From Oscillatoriales cyanobacterium (GTDB lineage Bacteria; Cyanobacteriota; Cyanobacteriia; Cyanobacteriales; Microcoleaceae), in contig RDYN01000028.1 of the NCBI GenBank assembly GCA_004293365.1, positions 1 through 60,825 of the forward strand: 60,825 nucleotides of DNA, written 5' to 3'. Position numbers and translations under genes: made by a program. A model generated the notes under the pieces. That model was not told the DNA's origin. It made no database searches and saw only the letters and a list, made by a program, of their open reading frames with translations. Shown here in pieces: positions 1-8,534 of this stretch (within the stretch, counting starts at the first letter, position 1; the number at the start of each line of letters is the position of its first letter).

Positions 1-158
1 AAGCTTTGACTTTCCCAAGTTACACAAATTTGGTATTTTTGAACCAACACTCAATGGAACTGCTGCTCGCTCCAACCCTTAATTAATTTACGAATGATTG
101 CGATCGCTATAGCAAGTAAGTCCCTACTTTAGGAGCCTACTTTAGGATAAGAATCTAG

Positions 159-184
159 CCCGCCCTAGCCCGGCGGGTTTTTTA
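159..184 (+). terminator. Rho-independent terminator
   Basis: CCCGCC and GGCGGG form a six-pair stem followed directly by TTTTTT. It probably ends a rightward transcript that starts upstream of the window. Confidence 0.7.
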
Positions 185-355
185 TTATAGACAGTATGTA
201 GACAACTTGTAGGCAGTTACCAAGCTCTAGAATATTGCTAGATGAGATTGCTTGTGGTGAAGTGACAAACGAGAGACACTGGAGGTAGGTAAACGAGTCA
301 CAGTAAGGGCTAAAAAGCACCTAAAATGGCTGCTTTGCTAGAGTCGTGATAGAAA

Positions 356-699
356 TCAGGTTAGGAAGAGCTGGAAGTATTGCTGCTGTCTAAATATTCC
401 TGTTTTTGACAAATCTTGAATAAAGTCTTTTGCCCAATAGTTATTACTAACATCCGAAAAAGCTGTTTGAGCAACAGCAGGCGCGGGAGTCAGCATCGGC
501 GCTGCGGTTCCGGCAACGGTTGCCAATGTTAATAGACCTCTTGCAAAAATAGGTAGAACGGGCTCTCCGGCCCATTCTACAAAATTTTTTTTCTTGTGGA
601 ACGGGCCGGAGAGCCCGTTCCAAAATTTGATTGAAAGGACTTTTGCAAGAGGTCTAATATAACAGATGTGCCGAATTTAATGCGTTGAAATACAGACAT
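356..699 (-). pseudogene. S-layer homology (SLH) protein remnant, interrupted and truncated
   Basis: Reading leftward from ATG 699, the sequence gives a signal peptide start (MSVFQRIKFGTSVI), is cut by the MITE at 534-655, and resumes as LTLATVAGTAAPMLTP, PAPAVAQTAFSDVSNNYW and AKDFIQDLSKTGIF. The second half is the start of an SLH domain (FSDV..xYWAxxFI), known from cell-surface proteins of cyanobacteria. After GIF the homology ends and a stop follows about 15 codons later, so the gene is also truncated at its 3' side. The inserted hairpin brings an in-frame TAG. Calling it SLH is from motif recognition; that it is non-functional follows directly from the two lesions. Confidence 0.75.
534..655. 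mobile_element. MITE-like hairpin inserted in the SLH signal peptide
   Basis: The ends AGACCTCTTGCAAAA and its inverse (TTTTGCAAGAGGTCT) are terminal inverted repeats. Inside lies a second long inverted repeat (GAACGGGCTCTCCGGCCC and complement). AAT flanks both sides (531-533 and 656-658), compatible with a 3-bp target duplication. No coding capacity. Joining the flanks restores an uninterrupted signal peptide. Confidence 0.75.
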
Positions 700-1170
700 T
701 TTTGATACTCCAATTTACACAAGTTTTTTATTGAGAAAAAAGCAAGCCTTTGTCCGGCTATTTATCGTTGATTGATTCTTGCCTAGCTTGCTCTTGCGCT
801 CAGTGATGTCATCATTATTAAATGCTTTTATTTGTAGCGAGGGGAAGATACGGTCTTTTAAAATAAATATTTTGATGCGAGTTGGTCGCTTTTAAAATGC
901 TTAAATTCCTTAAAATCCTTATGTTGCTTATCTTCCTTATCTACCAGGAACTTATAGGGGAATTGCCCAGAATCTCTATATGTATGGTCGCAGAATATCG
1001 CTTTTCAGGTAAGTGAAGAGGACGCACGGGTATCCAGAAACCTGGTTTTTTACCGCAACTGTGCGCTACGACGAAGTATTTTTGTAAAAAAACCCGGTTT
1101 CTTGATTAGCTGTGTATCCTAGACTGGACTGATAACCACTGACCAATAACCAATGACCTGTTTGACCAAT
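700..1170. other. Intergenic stretch, no gene seen
   Basis: A-T rich spacer between the SLH remnant and the GDSL gene. I see no open frame with recognisable sequence. It contains a pair of dispersed AACCCGGTTTCT-like elements (around 1039 and 1090), a repeat type common in filamentous cyanobacteria. Confidence 0.5.
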
Positions 1171-1173
1171 AAC

Positions 1174-1226
1174 TAATGACTAATGACTAATGACTAATGA
1201 CTAATGACTGATGACTAATGACTAAT
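1174..1226. repeat. Heptameric short tandem repeat (TAATGAC)n
   Basis: About seven tandem copies of TAATGAC, one with a single substitution. Such STRR heptamers are typical of filamentous cyanobacteria. The array overlaps the stop codon of the adjacent esterase gene. Confidence 0.9.
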
Positions 1227-1913
1227 AGCGAGTAGCGGTTCCCAACTTGTCACATCTTCAAATAAACATTGATAACCCGCTGCATTGGGATGGATACCGT
1301 CCGAAGTCAGACAAGAACGCCACCAAATATTACCGCGATCGATCCATTTATCAAAAATATCTAAATAGGGAATTTCCCGTTGCAAACAAGCTAATTTTGT
1401 TGCTTCTTTGTACCGATATTGGTCGGCGTGATTGTAGTACAAACAATCTTGAAAAGGCATTTTGGTTTCATCCACCGGCACCATCCCAACAAATATCACC
1501 GGACAAAGTTGTTGCGATAGGTTTAACAAATTATCCAAAACAGTTTTAAAATGTTCAAAATCGGTATAACTGCGCCCGGTAGGCGATTGCACTCTCGCTG
1601 AATCGTTGAGGCCTACGGAAAGAATAATCGCATCGGGGACGCGGTTTCTGAGCTCGCCCCGGTGCCGAAACTCGTTTTCGAGGCGCTGGGCGACTTGATA
1701 GGTGCGATCGCCCCGAACGCCCAAATTGTATAAAACGTGTCCTGCACTCTCCGTTAACATCCACTGGCGCCGCAATCTTTCCACCCAACCCCCGCCTACA
1801 CCGTCGCCGAAACCGTAGATTAAGCTGTCACCGAAAGCAACCAATTTGAGAGGATGAGAATTTACCCGATGCAAGTGACCAAAGGAATAGGCTGTTGTTG
1901 CCTGCATAAGCAA
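1215..1913 (-). CDS. SGNH/GDSL hydrolase
   Basis: Esterase or lipase of the SGNH fold. Block I is FGDSLIYGFGD (catalytic Ser, near residue 30), block III is GLND (about residue 102), and the C-terminal block V is DGIHPN with the catalytic Asp and His. Length (232 aa) is normal for a single-domain family member; there is no clear signal peptide, so it is probably cytoplasmic. The first residues before the GDSL block are not conserved-looking and the start may lie a few codons in. Substrate is unknown. It is divergent from rpoZ. Confidence 0.85.
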   Translation of the reverse strand: MLMQATTAYSFGHLHRVNSHPLKLVAFGDSLIYGFGDGVGGGWVERLRRQWMLTESAGHVLYNLGVRGDRTYQVAQRLENEFRHRGELRNRVPDAIILSVGLNDSARVQSPTGRSYTDFEHFKTVLDNLLNLSQQLCPVIFVGMVPVDETKMPFQDCLYYNHADQYRYKEATKLACLQREIPYLDIFDKWIDRGNIWWRSCLTSDGIHPNAAGYQCLFEDVTSWEPLLAISH

Positions 1914-1986
1914 TGATACTCAGTTAGTAATTTTGAATCTTCGCATACTAGACTAGAATGTAACATTAGATAAAGTAGGTAATCTC

Positions 1987-2220
1987 ATGGTAAAGCGTCC
2001 CACCTTCGATTCAACTCAGCTAACCCGTCGGGCGGAAGAGTTAATCGCTGCTGCATCCAACCGCTATCGAATTACGGTGCAGGTAGCGAACCGCGCCAAA
2101 CGCCGCCGCTATGAAGATTTTGAGAATATGGACGACCATCAAATGATGAAACCTGTAATGCGGGCGATATTTGAGATGTCGGACGAACTCACTCAGCCGG
2201 AAATTATCGGAGATATTTAG
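1987..2220 (+). CDS. rpoZ: DNA-directed RNA polymerase subunit omega
   Basis: 77 aa, the usual size of cyanobacterial omega. It begins [19 protein letters not shown] and continues with the central helix containing [17 protein letters not shown]. Omega binds the C-terminal tail of beta' and helps holoenzyme assembly. It is a chromosomal housekeeping gene and marks this flank as host DNA. Confidence 0.95.
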   Translation: MVKRPTFDSTQLTRRAEELIAAASNRYRITVQVANRAKRRRYEDFENMDDHQMMKPVMRAIFEMSDELTQPEIIGDI

Positions 2221-2619
2221 ACTTGGGGAGTTTTGAGTTTTGAGCGGTGAATTGCGAGCAATTTTTGTTAACTTAAAACTCAAAACTTTCTCAAATTTGA
2301 CTGTGCGCTTGAGCGATAAAGTCGGTTTATTTTATATAGGCAAGGCAGCTAGAAATATATAGCCTTTCGAGCGTAACAGTGCGGTGCTCGTAGGGCATGG
2401 GCATAGGCCAAACCGGGCATTGGGCATAGGCCCGCGCAGGGCATACCTCACTTATTTGAGAACCGCTATATACGCAAGCGATCGGGACAGCACTCCTAAG
2501 AAACTATTTTTACCAAAGCGGGATGCTCCAAACCAAGTTGATTTTCGTAAATCATTAAATAGGAGATCTGCTGGCAAGTAAGTTTATGAAATTATTCTAT
2601 TTTTGAAATAGTCAAAACT
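2221..2619. other. Intergenic stretch, low-complexity
   Basis: Contains degenerate GGGCATAGG/GGGCATTGG repeats near 2394-2440. One open frame crosses it but its product is repeat-derived and unlike any protein, so no gene is called. Confidence 0.5.
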
Positions 2620-3240
2620 GTGAAAAAGAAATTCAAGCTAGGCTTCAGTTTTCTGTTAGTTACTTTGAGTGTGGCGATTTTCACGCTTTTGAGTGGGGTA
2701 TTGGAATCGGGCAAATTAAGTGTGTCGGCTTTGGAACCTTCGCTGCTGCGTGGTTCTGGGTCTAGAGGACTGGTTGCTCAACAATCGGCGCCACAGCAAT
2801 TGAGGGCGCAAGATGCGTGGAAATTTGTGTATGAAAAATTGCCGGATTTGCCGATCGAGAATAACTACATTTCTAAGGAAACGGGCAAAGTCGATCCCAA
2901 CAATACTTTAGTCGGGCGCTTGATTCGATATCACGTGTTTGTCAAAGGAAGGCCGCCGAATTACCGTTTTGATTGGAAGCTGAGTTTAGCCGACTATCTG
3001 GGGGCGACTCCCGATTATTTGGTGGAAGGCGTGTATCCGGGAAAAGACGTTTTGCGAGAAAATCCGATGGAACGCGATCGCGCTGCTATTCAAAGTTTAA
3101 ATAGAAAACAGCGGGATGCTTTGGTTCAAGCTTTGGTTGATGTTTTTACCGAGAATTCCGGGCGCGGGCGCACACCGGCGGCGGGGACAAAACCACAAGG
3201 GCGCGAGACTTCCCCGGAAATACCGCAGACTGGTCTTTAG
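2620..3240 (+). CDS. Secreted or membrane-anchored hypothetical protein
   Basis: Starts at GTG with an N-terminal KKK followed by a hydrophobic segment (residues about 7-27), which reads as a signal peptide or anchor. The mature part (about 180 aa) is polar; it contains PLARYHVFVKGRPPNYRF-like basic stretches and a Gly/Arg/Pro-rich tail. I do not recognise the family. It lies between rpoZ and the DUF1818 gene in the same orientation. Confidence 0.7.
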   Translation: MKKKFKLGFSFLLVTLSVAIFTLLSGVLESGKLSVSALEPSLLRGSGSRGLVAQQSAPQQLRAQDAWKFVYEKLPDLPIENNYISKETGKVDPNNTLVGRLIRYHVFVKGRPPNYRFDWKLSLADYLGATPDYLVEGVYPGKDVLRENPMERDRAAIQSLNRKQRDALVQALVDVFTENSGRGRTPAAGTKPQGRETSPEIPQTGL

Positions 3241-3345
3241 TGCGGACTTCAGTCCGCAACCGAAGAGCGGACTGAAGTCCGCACTACGAACCGTTGACTT
3301 CAGTCCGCAACCGAAGAGCGGACTGAAGTCCGCACTACGAACCGT
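3239..3345. repeat. Two copies of a palindromic dispersed repeat
   Basis: Two units of GACTTCAGTCCGC - spacer - GCGGACTGAAGTC, each able to form a long hairpin, in direct tandem just after the stop of the preceding gene. The same family in diverged form recurs at 55225-55275 and 58264-58515. Confidence 0.85.
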
Positions 3346-3442
3346 TGTTCTTATGATAATCAACCGGACATGATATAAGTCCTAAAATCACCCAATCAAT
3401 CAATCAATCTAAAATCCAAAATCCAAAATCTAAAATCGATCG

Positions 3443-3808
3443 ATGGAACGTGTAATTAAGACGGGTGTTGGCTGGCGTTTGGGATGGAACCCAGAGGCGA
3501 AGGAGTTTCAGGGTTTGGTGGCTGGGGAGGGTTGGGCGATCGAACTTACGGAGGCTGAGTTAAACGATTTTTGCCGATTGTTGGGAAAATTAGCCGCCAC
3601 CATGAGTCAAATGGCCTCTGAGTTAATGGACGAGGAAAAAATCGCCGTTGAAGCCGAAAGCGACTTGCTGTGGGTGCAGTTAGAAGGCTATCCCGAAGCT
3701 TACAGCGTGCAGTTGATCTTGAATGCTGGCCGTCGCTGCGAGGGTTTTTGGCCGGCGGCTGCGACGCCCGGTTTGGTGCAGGCGGCAAAAGTTTTAAAAG
3801 TTTTTTGA
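3443..3808 (+). CDS. DUF1818 family protein
   Basis: 121 aa. It begins MERVIKTGVGWRLGWNP, followed by LVAGEGWAIELTEAEL, which is the signature of DUF1818, a small soluble family confined largely to cyanobacteria and plant relatives. Function is unknown. It is the last chromosomal gene before the tRNA target of the element. Confidence 0.85.
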   Translation: MERVIKTGVGWRLGWNPEAKEFQGLVAGEGWAIELTEAELNDFCRLLGKLAATMSQMASELMDEEKIAVEAESDLLWVQLEGYPEAYSVQLILNAGRRCEGFWPAAATPGLVQAAKVLKVF

Positions 3809-3845
3809 CTTTTTCAGGAATTCTATGCTAAGCTGTTAAAGCTGT

Positions 3846-3919
3846 CGGGGCGTAGCGCAGCTTGGTAGCGCACCACTTTGGGGTAGTGGGGGTCGCACGT
3901 TCAAATCGTGTCGCTCCGA
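3846..3919 (+). tRNA. tRNA-Pro(GGG)
   Basis: 74 nt. The acceptor stem CGGGGCG pairs with CGCTCCG (one G-U). The D arm is GCGCAGCTTGGTAGCGC. The anticodon stem CCACT/AGTGG encloses the loop TTGGGGT, giving anticodon GGG. The T loop is GTTCAAATC, and the discriminator is A with no encoded CCA. From 3877 onward the sequence is shared with attR, so the 3' part of this tRNA is supplied by the element. Confidence 0.95.
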
Positions 3920-3975
3920 TTCACAAAACCTTCTCTCTGAGGAGGTTTTGTCGTTTCTACGGTTATTTGAGTCAG
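3877..3975. repeat. attL, left attachment repeat
   Basis: 99 bp identical to 52242-52340. It starts at TTTGGGG in the anticodon loop and includes the tRNA 3' half, its terminator hairpin and about 25 bp beyond. Crossover within this repeat would excise the element and leave one intact tRNA-Pro. Confidence 0.95.
3923..3951 (+). terminator. tRNA-Pro terminator hairpin
   Basis: ACAAAACC and GGTTTTGT form the outer stem. The hairpin is part of the att repeat, so each recombination restores a terminator behind the tRNA. Confidence 0.6.
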
Positions 3976-4072
3976 CCCTGACAAGGATTGCGATAAAACA
4001 GCGATATCAGTCAGAGTCAGGGTTTCAGCTTTGTGGCTGACTAAATTAAATTTTGCTTTAAAGGAAGAATCG

Positions 4073-5209
4073 GTGTCTGGGACTGTAAGAATTGAGGTTT
4101 TTCGCGATCGCCTCCGACTCGCCTGGTCGTGGCATGGCAAGCGTTTCTGGCTCTATATCGGACTGCCAGAATCGAACATCAACCGCAAAACTGCCGAAAT
4201 CAAAGCCCGTCAGATCGAACTTGACATCGCTAGCAACAATTTTGATGAAACCCTGACAAAGTACAAACCTCAAAAACAAAGCTCGATCGCTGTCACTGAA
4301 CTGTTCGATCGCTTCAAAGCCTACAAACAGCGCAATCTCAGTCCCAAAACACTCACTAAATACACTGGGTTACAAAAACATATCTTTGATTTTTTCGGAA
4401 ACAAATTTGTTTCTGGTGTTTCTGAAACAACAGCAGAAAAGTTCAAGAATTGGCTGGGCGATCGGCTCGAACCCGTGACTGTGCGGGAAAGAATCGCGAT
4501 GATGCAGGCTTGCTGGGCTTGGGGAATCAAGAAAAAATTGCTGCCGATCGGCTCCGAAAATCCGTGGCTAGACATCAAAGTATGTCTGCCACCCCGCCAA
4601 CAACCGCAGCCGTTTACTGCCGAAGAAATTGGCAAAATAATGCGTGAATTCCGCTCGCAGCCTGAGATACAGCACTATGCTGATTATGTAGAATTCAAGT
4701 TTGGCGTCGGCTTGCGGACTGGTGAGGCAGCAGCATTGCTTTGGCGGCACTGTTCGGCTGACTGCTCGAAGATTTGGATCGGCGAGAGCGCCAGCGATGA
4801 AAAATCTCGCAAGGGAGACAAGCGGAACAAAGCCCGATCGGTGGCTTTAACACCTCGATTGCAACAAATGCTGGTTGCTCGGCGATCGCCCGAAACTGCG
4901 CCACAATCGCCAATTTTTACCAGTGTAGAAGGCAGTTTGATAGATGCCAAAAACTTCAACAACCGATACTGGAAGCCAACTCTAGCCAAACTAGGCATAG
5001 AGTATCGCCGACCTTACACCACCAGGCATACGCTAATCAGCCACGCGCTCGATCGAGGCATGAACCCAGCAGAACTGGCGCAAATCACAGGACACAATCT
5101 CCGGACGATGTACGAGAACTACGTCGGAGCTGTCAGACCGCCGCAGTTGCCCGACCTTTTTTCTGTCGCGGCTGATTCTCCGGCAGAGAATCCAGATACT
5201 GCTGGATGA
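4073..5209 (+). CDS. int: Tyrosine recombinase (integrase)
   Basis: Catalyses integration and excision at tRNA-Pro. I prefer the GTG at 4073 (RBS AAGGAAG at 4061); an upstream TTG at 4031 is in frame but lacks an RBS. The N-terminus (SGTVRIEVFRDRLRLAW) is an arm-binding domain of the DUF3596 type, followed by a SAM-like core-binding domain. The catalytic part shows GLRTGEAAALLW (Arg box I), YTTRHTLISHAL (Arg box II, with Tyr/Thr where His is usual), ITGHN and the nucleophile in YENYVG. About 378 aa, normal length. Its 3' end overlaps the opposite excisionase gene by 77 bp. Confidence 0.92.
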   Translation: MSGTVRIEVFRDRLRLAWSWHGKRFWLYIGLPESNINRKTAEIKARQIELDIASNNFDETLTKYKPQKQSSIAVTELFDRFKAYKQRNLSPKTLTKYTGLQKHIFDFFGNKFVSGVSETTAEKFKNWLGDRLEPVTVRERIAMMQACWAWGIKKKLLPIGSENPWLDIKVCLPPRQQPQPFTAEEIGKIMREFRSQPEIQHYADYVEFKFGVGLRTGEAAALLWRHCSADCSKIWIGESASDEKSRKGDKRNKARSVALTPRLQQMLVARRSPETAPQSPIFTSVEGSLIDAKNFNNRYWKPTLAKLGIEYRRPYTTRHTLISHALDRGMNPAELAQITGHNLRTMYENYVGAVRPPQLPDLFSVAADSPAENPDTAG

Positions 5210-5414
5210 ATTTTTCGTGGTCGGGATGTTCGATCGACCCCCCGCACATCACTAGATTTTTGATAAGGTCGGCATTGTAAACTACCTTACCGCTGGGATT
5301 TCGCCCCCAGTGAATGCCTTCCAAAAGCCGCTGCTGCTGCCTGTACCTTATCAACGTTCTCTTAGAGCAATTCAGAATTTCCTCGGCGGTTTTGGAATCG
5401 CAAAAATTAGTCAT
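5133..5414 (-). CDS. Excisionase-like HTH protein
   Basis: 93 aa with a MerR/Xis-like helix-turn-helix near the N-terminus (TAEEILNCSKRTLIRYRQQ), followed by a beta wing (GIHWGRNPSGKVVYN). Position next to and convergent with the integrase suggests a recombination directionality factor; this is inference from context. Its start overlaps the nblA-like stop by 8 bp, so the two are probably co-translated. The last 25 codons are antisense to the integrase end. Confidence 0.65.
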   Translation of the reverse strand: MTNFCDSKTAEEILNCSKRTLIRYRQQQRLLEGIHWGRNPSGKVVYNADLIKNLVMCGGSIEHPDHEKFIQQYLDSLPENQPRQKKGRATAAV

Positions 5415-5574
5415 TTTTAAGCAAATCCTTGATGATATTGTCCTTAACCATTTGCATTCGTAAAAGCTCCAACAGCATAAACCGTGCTTCTTCGAGCGAA
5501 TTAATCTGTTTGAGTTGCTGGCAATAAACCTGAAGCTTAAATTGCTGTTCGATCGTTAGTTCTATTGGTTTCAT
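5407..5574 (-). CDS. nblA: NblA-like phycobilisome degradation protein
   Basis: 55 aa. The sequence ELTIEQQFKLQVYCQQLKQ, then EEARFMLLELLRMQMVKDN and a short IIKDLLK tail, follows the NblA pattern (LSLEQQF.., ..A.E.L.EL.RQMMVRDN). Family members are short helical hairpins that bind phycobiliproteins and bring them to Clp protease. The start ATG overlaps the upstream stop as ATGA (translational coupling) and its end overlaps the excisionase start. NblA homologues are known in some cyanophages, which fits a mobile element. Whether this one binds phycobilisomes is inference. Confidence 0.72.
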   Translation of the reverse strand: MKPIELTIEQQFKLQVYCQQLKQINSLEEARFMLLELLRMQMVKDNIIKDLLKND

Positions 5575-8534
5575 GATTTTGGTGATTGGTGAATTTCAAT
5601 TAGCTTCTTAATTCGATCGCGCACTAGCTCTGATTCCCCAGCAAGCCAATTTTTGATAATTTCAAGGTTGTATTTTTGACCTGGTGCATCCCAACCGAAT
5701 ATTTGAACTATCAAGCTCTGCAACTGATCGGGATACTGCTCTTCCCAGAAAATCAGGGCAATGTCTCGGAGTTTCTGAGCGTCGTCAGGATCGATCGGCG
5801 ACTTCACCAATTTCTTAAATGCTTCTTGCTCGGTCGGCGACAGCGCGCCCCACACCCGCTCTCTATCGGCTTTTCCTAAGTCGCAAACCTCGCGAAGTAC
5901 ATCCTGTATGTGTTTCGCGGTTTCTCGGTCGTCAGAGCCGATTGCCGATCGGATGAACTCTACTAGCTCTGTTTCAATGCGCTCTACCTCCGGATCTACC
6001 TCCGGATCTACCTGATCTACCTCATTTTTTTGAGGTGGTGTATTTTCAAACCCTTGCTGCGATTGACTTGGATCTACCTGATCTACCTGATCTACCTTTA
6101 CCCCCAAACTATTCTTCACGGCATCAGATATTTTTGCTTGTTCGGTTGATGTCTTCTTCAACCGAACAAGTTCATTGTCTTTAACTAAAAAAGTTTTTTC
6201 TTGACTTTTAGGTAGATCAGGTGGTGACACCTGCTGACCTTGGTTCTGAACGCCAGACAGTGCAAGGGATTTCATAGGATCTACCTTCGGATCTACCTCA
6301 CGATCTATAGGTAGATCAGGTTGTGATAAAGGTAGATCCGGAGGCTCTGGAGACCAAACTCGCACCCTTTTATCGCCCATTACCCGAACACCCTTGCTCC
6401 ATCCCATGACTTTTAGGATTGAAGCCACCCGCATTTGGTGCGCTCGATCTTGGCGATCGAGGTCAATTTGCAAATGGTCGAGGATGTCAGACACCCGAAT
6501 CCACTGGCGATTCTCAATGAAGGTTGATATGGACTCTTCCCACGGATCGGACGTGCGGAATTCAGCAGCGATCGCCTCGGCAACGAGTTCTTCATCGTCG
6601 TTCAAAAAGCAGAGTTCCCCTGATTTATGAGCAGCCAGTGCTGCTGCCCAAATTGCATCGCGTTCCTTCTCAAGCCGGACAGTATCGATCTTCTTCCTAA
6701 CGGGAATGATCCAGAACCGCCGTGCACCCGTTGGATCTACTAAAAACTCATCTTGATTTGTGGTCGCCACGATGATGCTGGGGCGCGGTAAATCTTGAAT
6801 ATCCCGGCAATAGGGCGGACGAACCAGATCTGTTTTAGTAGTTACAAAAGCTTTCGCAGCACTGGCATCTTTTCTGCCAAAGATGCGCTCAAGCTCCGAC
6901 CATTCGATGAACCACGATCGGTGAAGCTTCAATCGCTCGTCTTTTTCGGATGCCGAACCCATTGAATCGTCAAAATAATCCCCTGCCAGAATCCGAAAAA
7001 AGGTAGATTTTCTGTACCCTTGCCTGCCCTGTAAAATTAAGGCTGTATCTACTTTGCAGCCGGGATTCAAAGCTCGGGTGACTGCTGCAATTAAAGTTTT
7101 TCGGACGAATGTAGTGTAAATTTCTCCGCTTACCCCGAAGTAAGTTTCGCAGATGCGATCGAGGATTGAAGTATCTGTTACAACTGGTAGCGATCGCAAA
7201 TACTCAACAACTGGTGAATATTCGTTTTGCTCGGCAACTTCTGCGATGATATCTTGGATATCTTCTCTGCCGGATTTAAGCAGCACGTTGTGCCTGATTG
7301 CGAGCTGAAGTTTTGCCCGATCGAGCGATACAGGTTTGCCGTCAACCTCAATTTTCTTTGATAATTTGTTGAGCCTGATTCGATTGCCAAAAGTTTTGAC
7401 AACTTTGTTATAATCTTGAATAAGCTTGTCGTCTGATTCAAGGAGTTGTTTGTTTGAGCGAACCGATTTTTCTGTTGCGGGAGAGTCGGTTGATGCGTGA
7501 GTTTTTGCAGTAGTAGGATTGGTCTGTTTCCAGTACCAGATTTTGATGCAAGTTTCCACTGCGACCGGGGAAAGATTGTGAGAAATGCTGGAAACTTGAG
7601 GTTTTGATGATGCCGATAGCCAAATTGTCTCCCATTCTTTCTCGCTCCAACCACCACCAGTGGCACAGCGACGGCAGGCATCAGTGAATAATGTGTAAGC
7701 TCCATCGCTGGTTATTTGTCCGAGTCGATCGAACTCGGCAGCCGTTCCAATTAGATCGCGAGCCAGCGCTGCCATTGTTGTGTTTCGCAGGGCAGAAACA
7801 CCGTTCAGCGCTTCTCTGGATTTTCGAGATAAGCCAACTTCAAGCGGCACTGCCATCGGCACCGGAATTTTAATATGAGCCCAAGTTTGTTTTTTGTCGA
7901 ATGGTTCTGGTTCTTCGAGCGAGTCTGAGTGTGGTTGAACCAAAGCTAGAAGTCGATCGCTCAAATCTCCGCAGTTATAAAGAATTCCCGAGTCCTGCAA
8001 AATCTCAGATTTCACGGGGTCGCGCCCCGGCTTGACGTGCCAGCCCCCAGCGAGCCGAAATACCCGGCTAGGGTTTTTGTTGCTTTTGTCCGCCCCCATT
8101 ACCGCAATTAGCAATTCTTGGAGTTCGCGCCACTGTTCGGGGGCGATCGGCTCGTCGAAAACCCAGTACGGCTGCATGGATTTGTCCCCGCTGTAAACAG
8201 TAAAAGTGGGTTCGACAAATCCCAGCATTTCCCACTTTAAAGATTGTTCTTCGATCGGGATGTCATCCCACTCGCAAAAAATAGCGCAGCACTGGTTGAT
8301 TTCGCCGTCGCTATGCCCTCCGCTATTACCGTTTACCACCACGTAAACTCCGCGACCGTCGTTTTGGTGGCGTTCTATTTCGTTCCAGTTGAGATTAGAA
8401 AGTTTGCGCCCTTTGTCGCCATCTTTGCGCGGATCTGAACTGTGGTAGAAAAATCTGAGAAATACGCCCTCGCTGCGATTGTAGCCGAGGTATCGCAGAT
8501 GGGTTGTTGCTTGTTCGCGATCGGTTTTAATCAT
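5571..8534 (-). CDS. Primase / VapE-type superfamily 3-like helicase
   Basis: 987 aa replication protein. Residues 1-180 resemble a small archaeo-eukaryotic-type primase/PrimPol or RepB-like domain (AIFCEWDD near residue 85). The centre is a virulence-associated E (VapE) ATPase with Walker A GRQGYRKS (about residue 500), WFIEWSELERIF (about 545) and the sensor-like TNQDEFLVDPTGARRFW (about 590). Residues 710-860 are a low-complexity linker built of PDLP and VDxVDP units, followed by a 120-residue acidic tail. The linker DNA holds 11 copies of an octamer (see 5993-6338). It is most likely the element's replication initiator. Confidence 0.85.
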   Translation of the reverse strand: MIKTDREQATTHLRYLGYNRSEGVFLRFFYHSSDPRKDGDKGRKLSNLNWNEIERHQNDGRGVYVVVNGNSGGHSDGEINQCCAIFCEWDDIPIEEQSLKWEMLGFVEPTFTVYSGDKSMQPYWVFDEPIAPEQWRELQELLIAVMGADKSNKNPSRVFRLAGGWHVKPGRDPVKSEILQDSGILYNCGDLSDRLLALVQPHSDSLEEPEPFDKKQTWAHIKIPVPMAVPLEVGLSRKSREALNGVSALRNTTMAALARDLIGTAAEFDRLGQITSDGAYTLFTDACRRCATGGGWSEKEWETIWLSASSKPQVSSISHNLSPVAVETCIKIWYWKQTNPTTAKTHASTDSPATEKSVRSNKQLLESDDKLIQDYNKVVKTFGNRIRLNKLSKKIEVDGKPVSLDRAKLQLAIRHNVLLKSGREDIQDIIAEVAEQNEYSPVVEYLRSLPVVTDTSILDRICETYFGVSGEIYTTFVRKTLIAAVTRALNPGCKVDTALILQGRQGYRKSTFFRILAGDYFDDSMGSASEKDERLKLHRSWFIEWSELERIFGRKDASAAKAFVTTKTDLVRPPYCRDIQDLPRPSIIVATTNQDEFLVDPTGARRFWIIPVRKKIDTVRLEKERDAIWAAALAAHKSGELCFLNDDEELVAEAIAAEFRTSDPWEESISTFIENRQWIRVSDILDHLQIDLDRQDRAHQMRVASILKVMGWSKGVRVMGDKRVRVWSPEPPDLPLSQPDLPIDREVDPKVDPMKSLALSGVQNQGQQVSPPDLPKSQEKTFLVKDNELVRLKKTSTEQAKISDAVKNSLGVKVDQVDQVDPSQSQQGFENTPPQKNEVDQVDPEVDPEVERIETELVEFIRSAIGSDDRETAKHIQDVLREVCDLGKADRERVWGALSPTEQEAFKKLVKSPIDPDDAQKLRDIALIFWEEQYPDQLQSLIVQIFGWDAPGQKYNLEIIKNWLAGESELVRDRIKKLIEIHQSPKS
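5993..6338. repeat. Octamer GATCTACC repeats inside the replicase gene
   Basis: Exact GATCTACC at 5993, 6005, 6014, 6071, 6080, 6089, 6278 and 6290, and its complement at 6211, 6310 and 6331. Copies lie in both orientations, so the same DNA word encodes VD-type units in one orientation and DLP units in the other. This points to a DNA-level function such as iterons or an origin; that is inference. Confidence 0.7.

Noticed and set aside
2384..2581. Open frame of 65 codons
   Set aside because: Translated from GGGCATAGG repeats, with no RBS and no protein-like composition.
5993..6338. Protein-level repeat as the reason for the octamers
   Set aside because: The octamer occurs in both orientations and encodes different peptides, so a DNA-level explanation is better.
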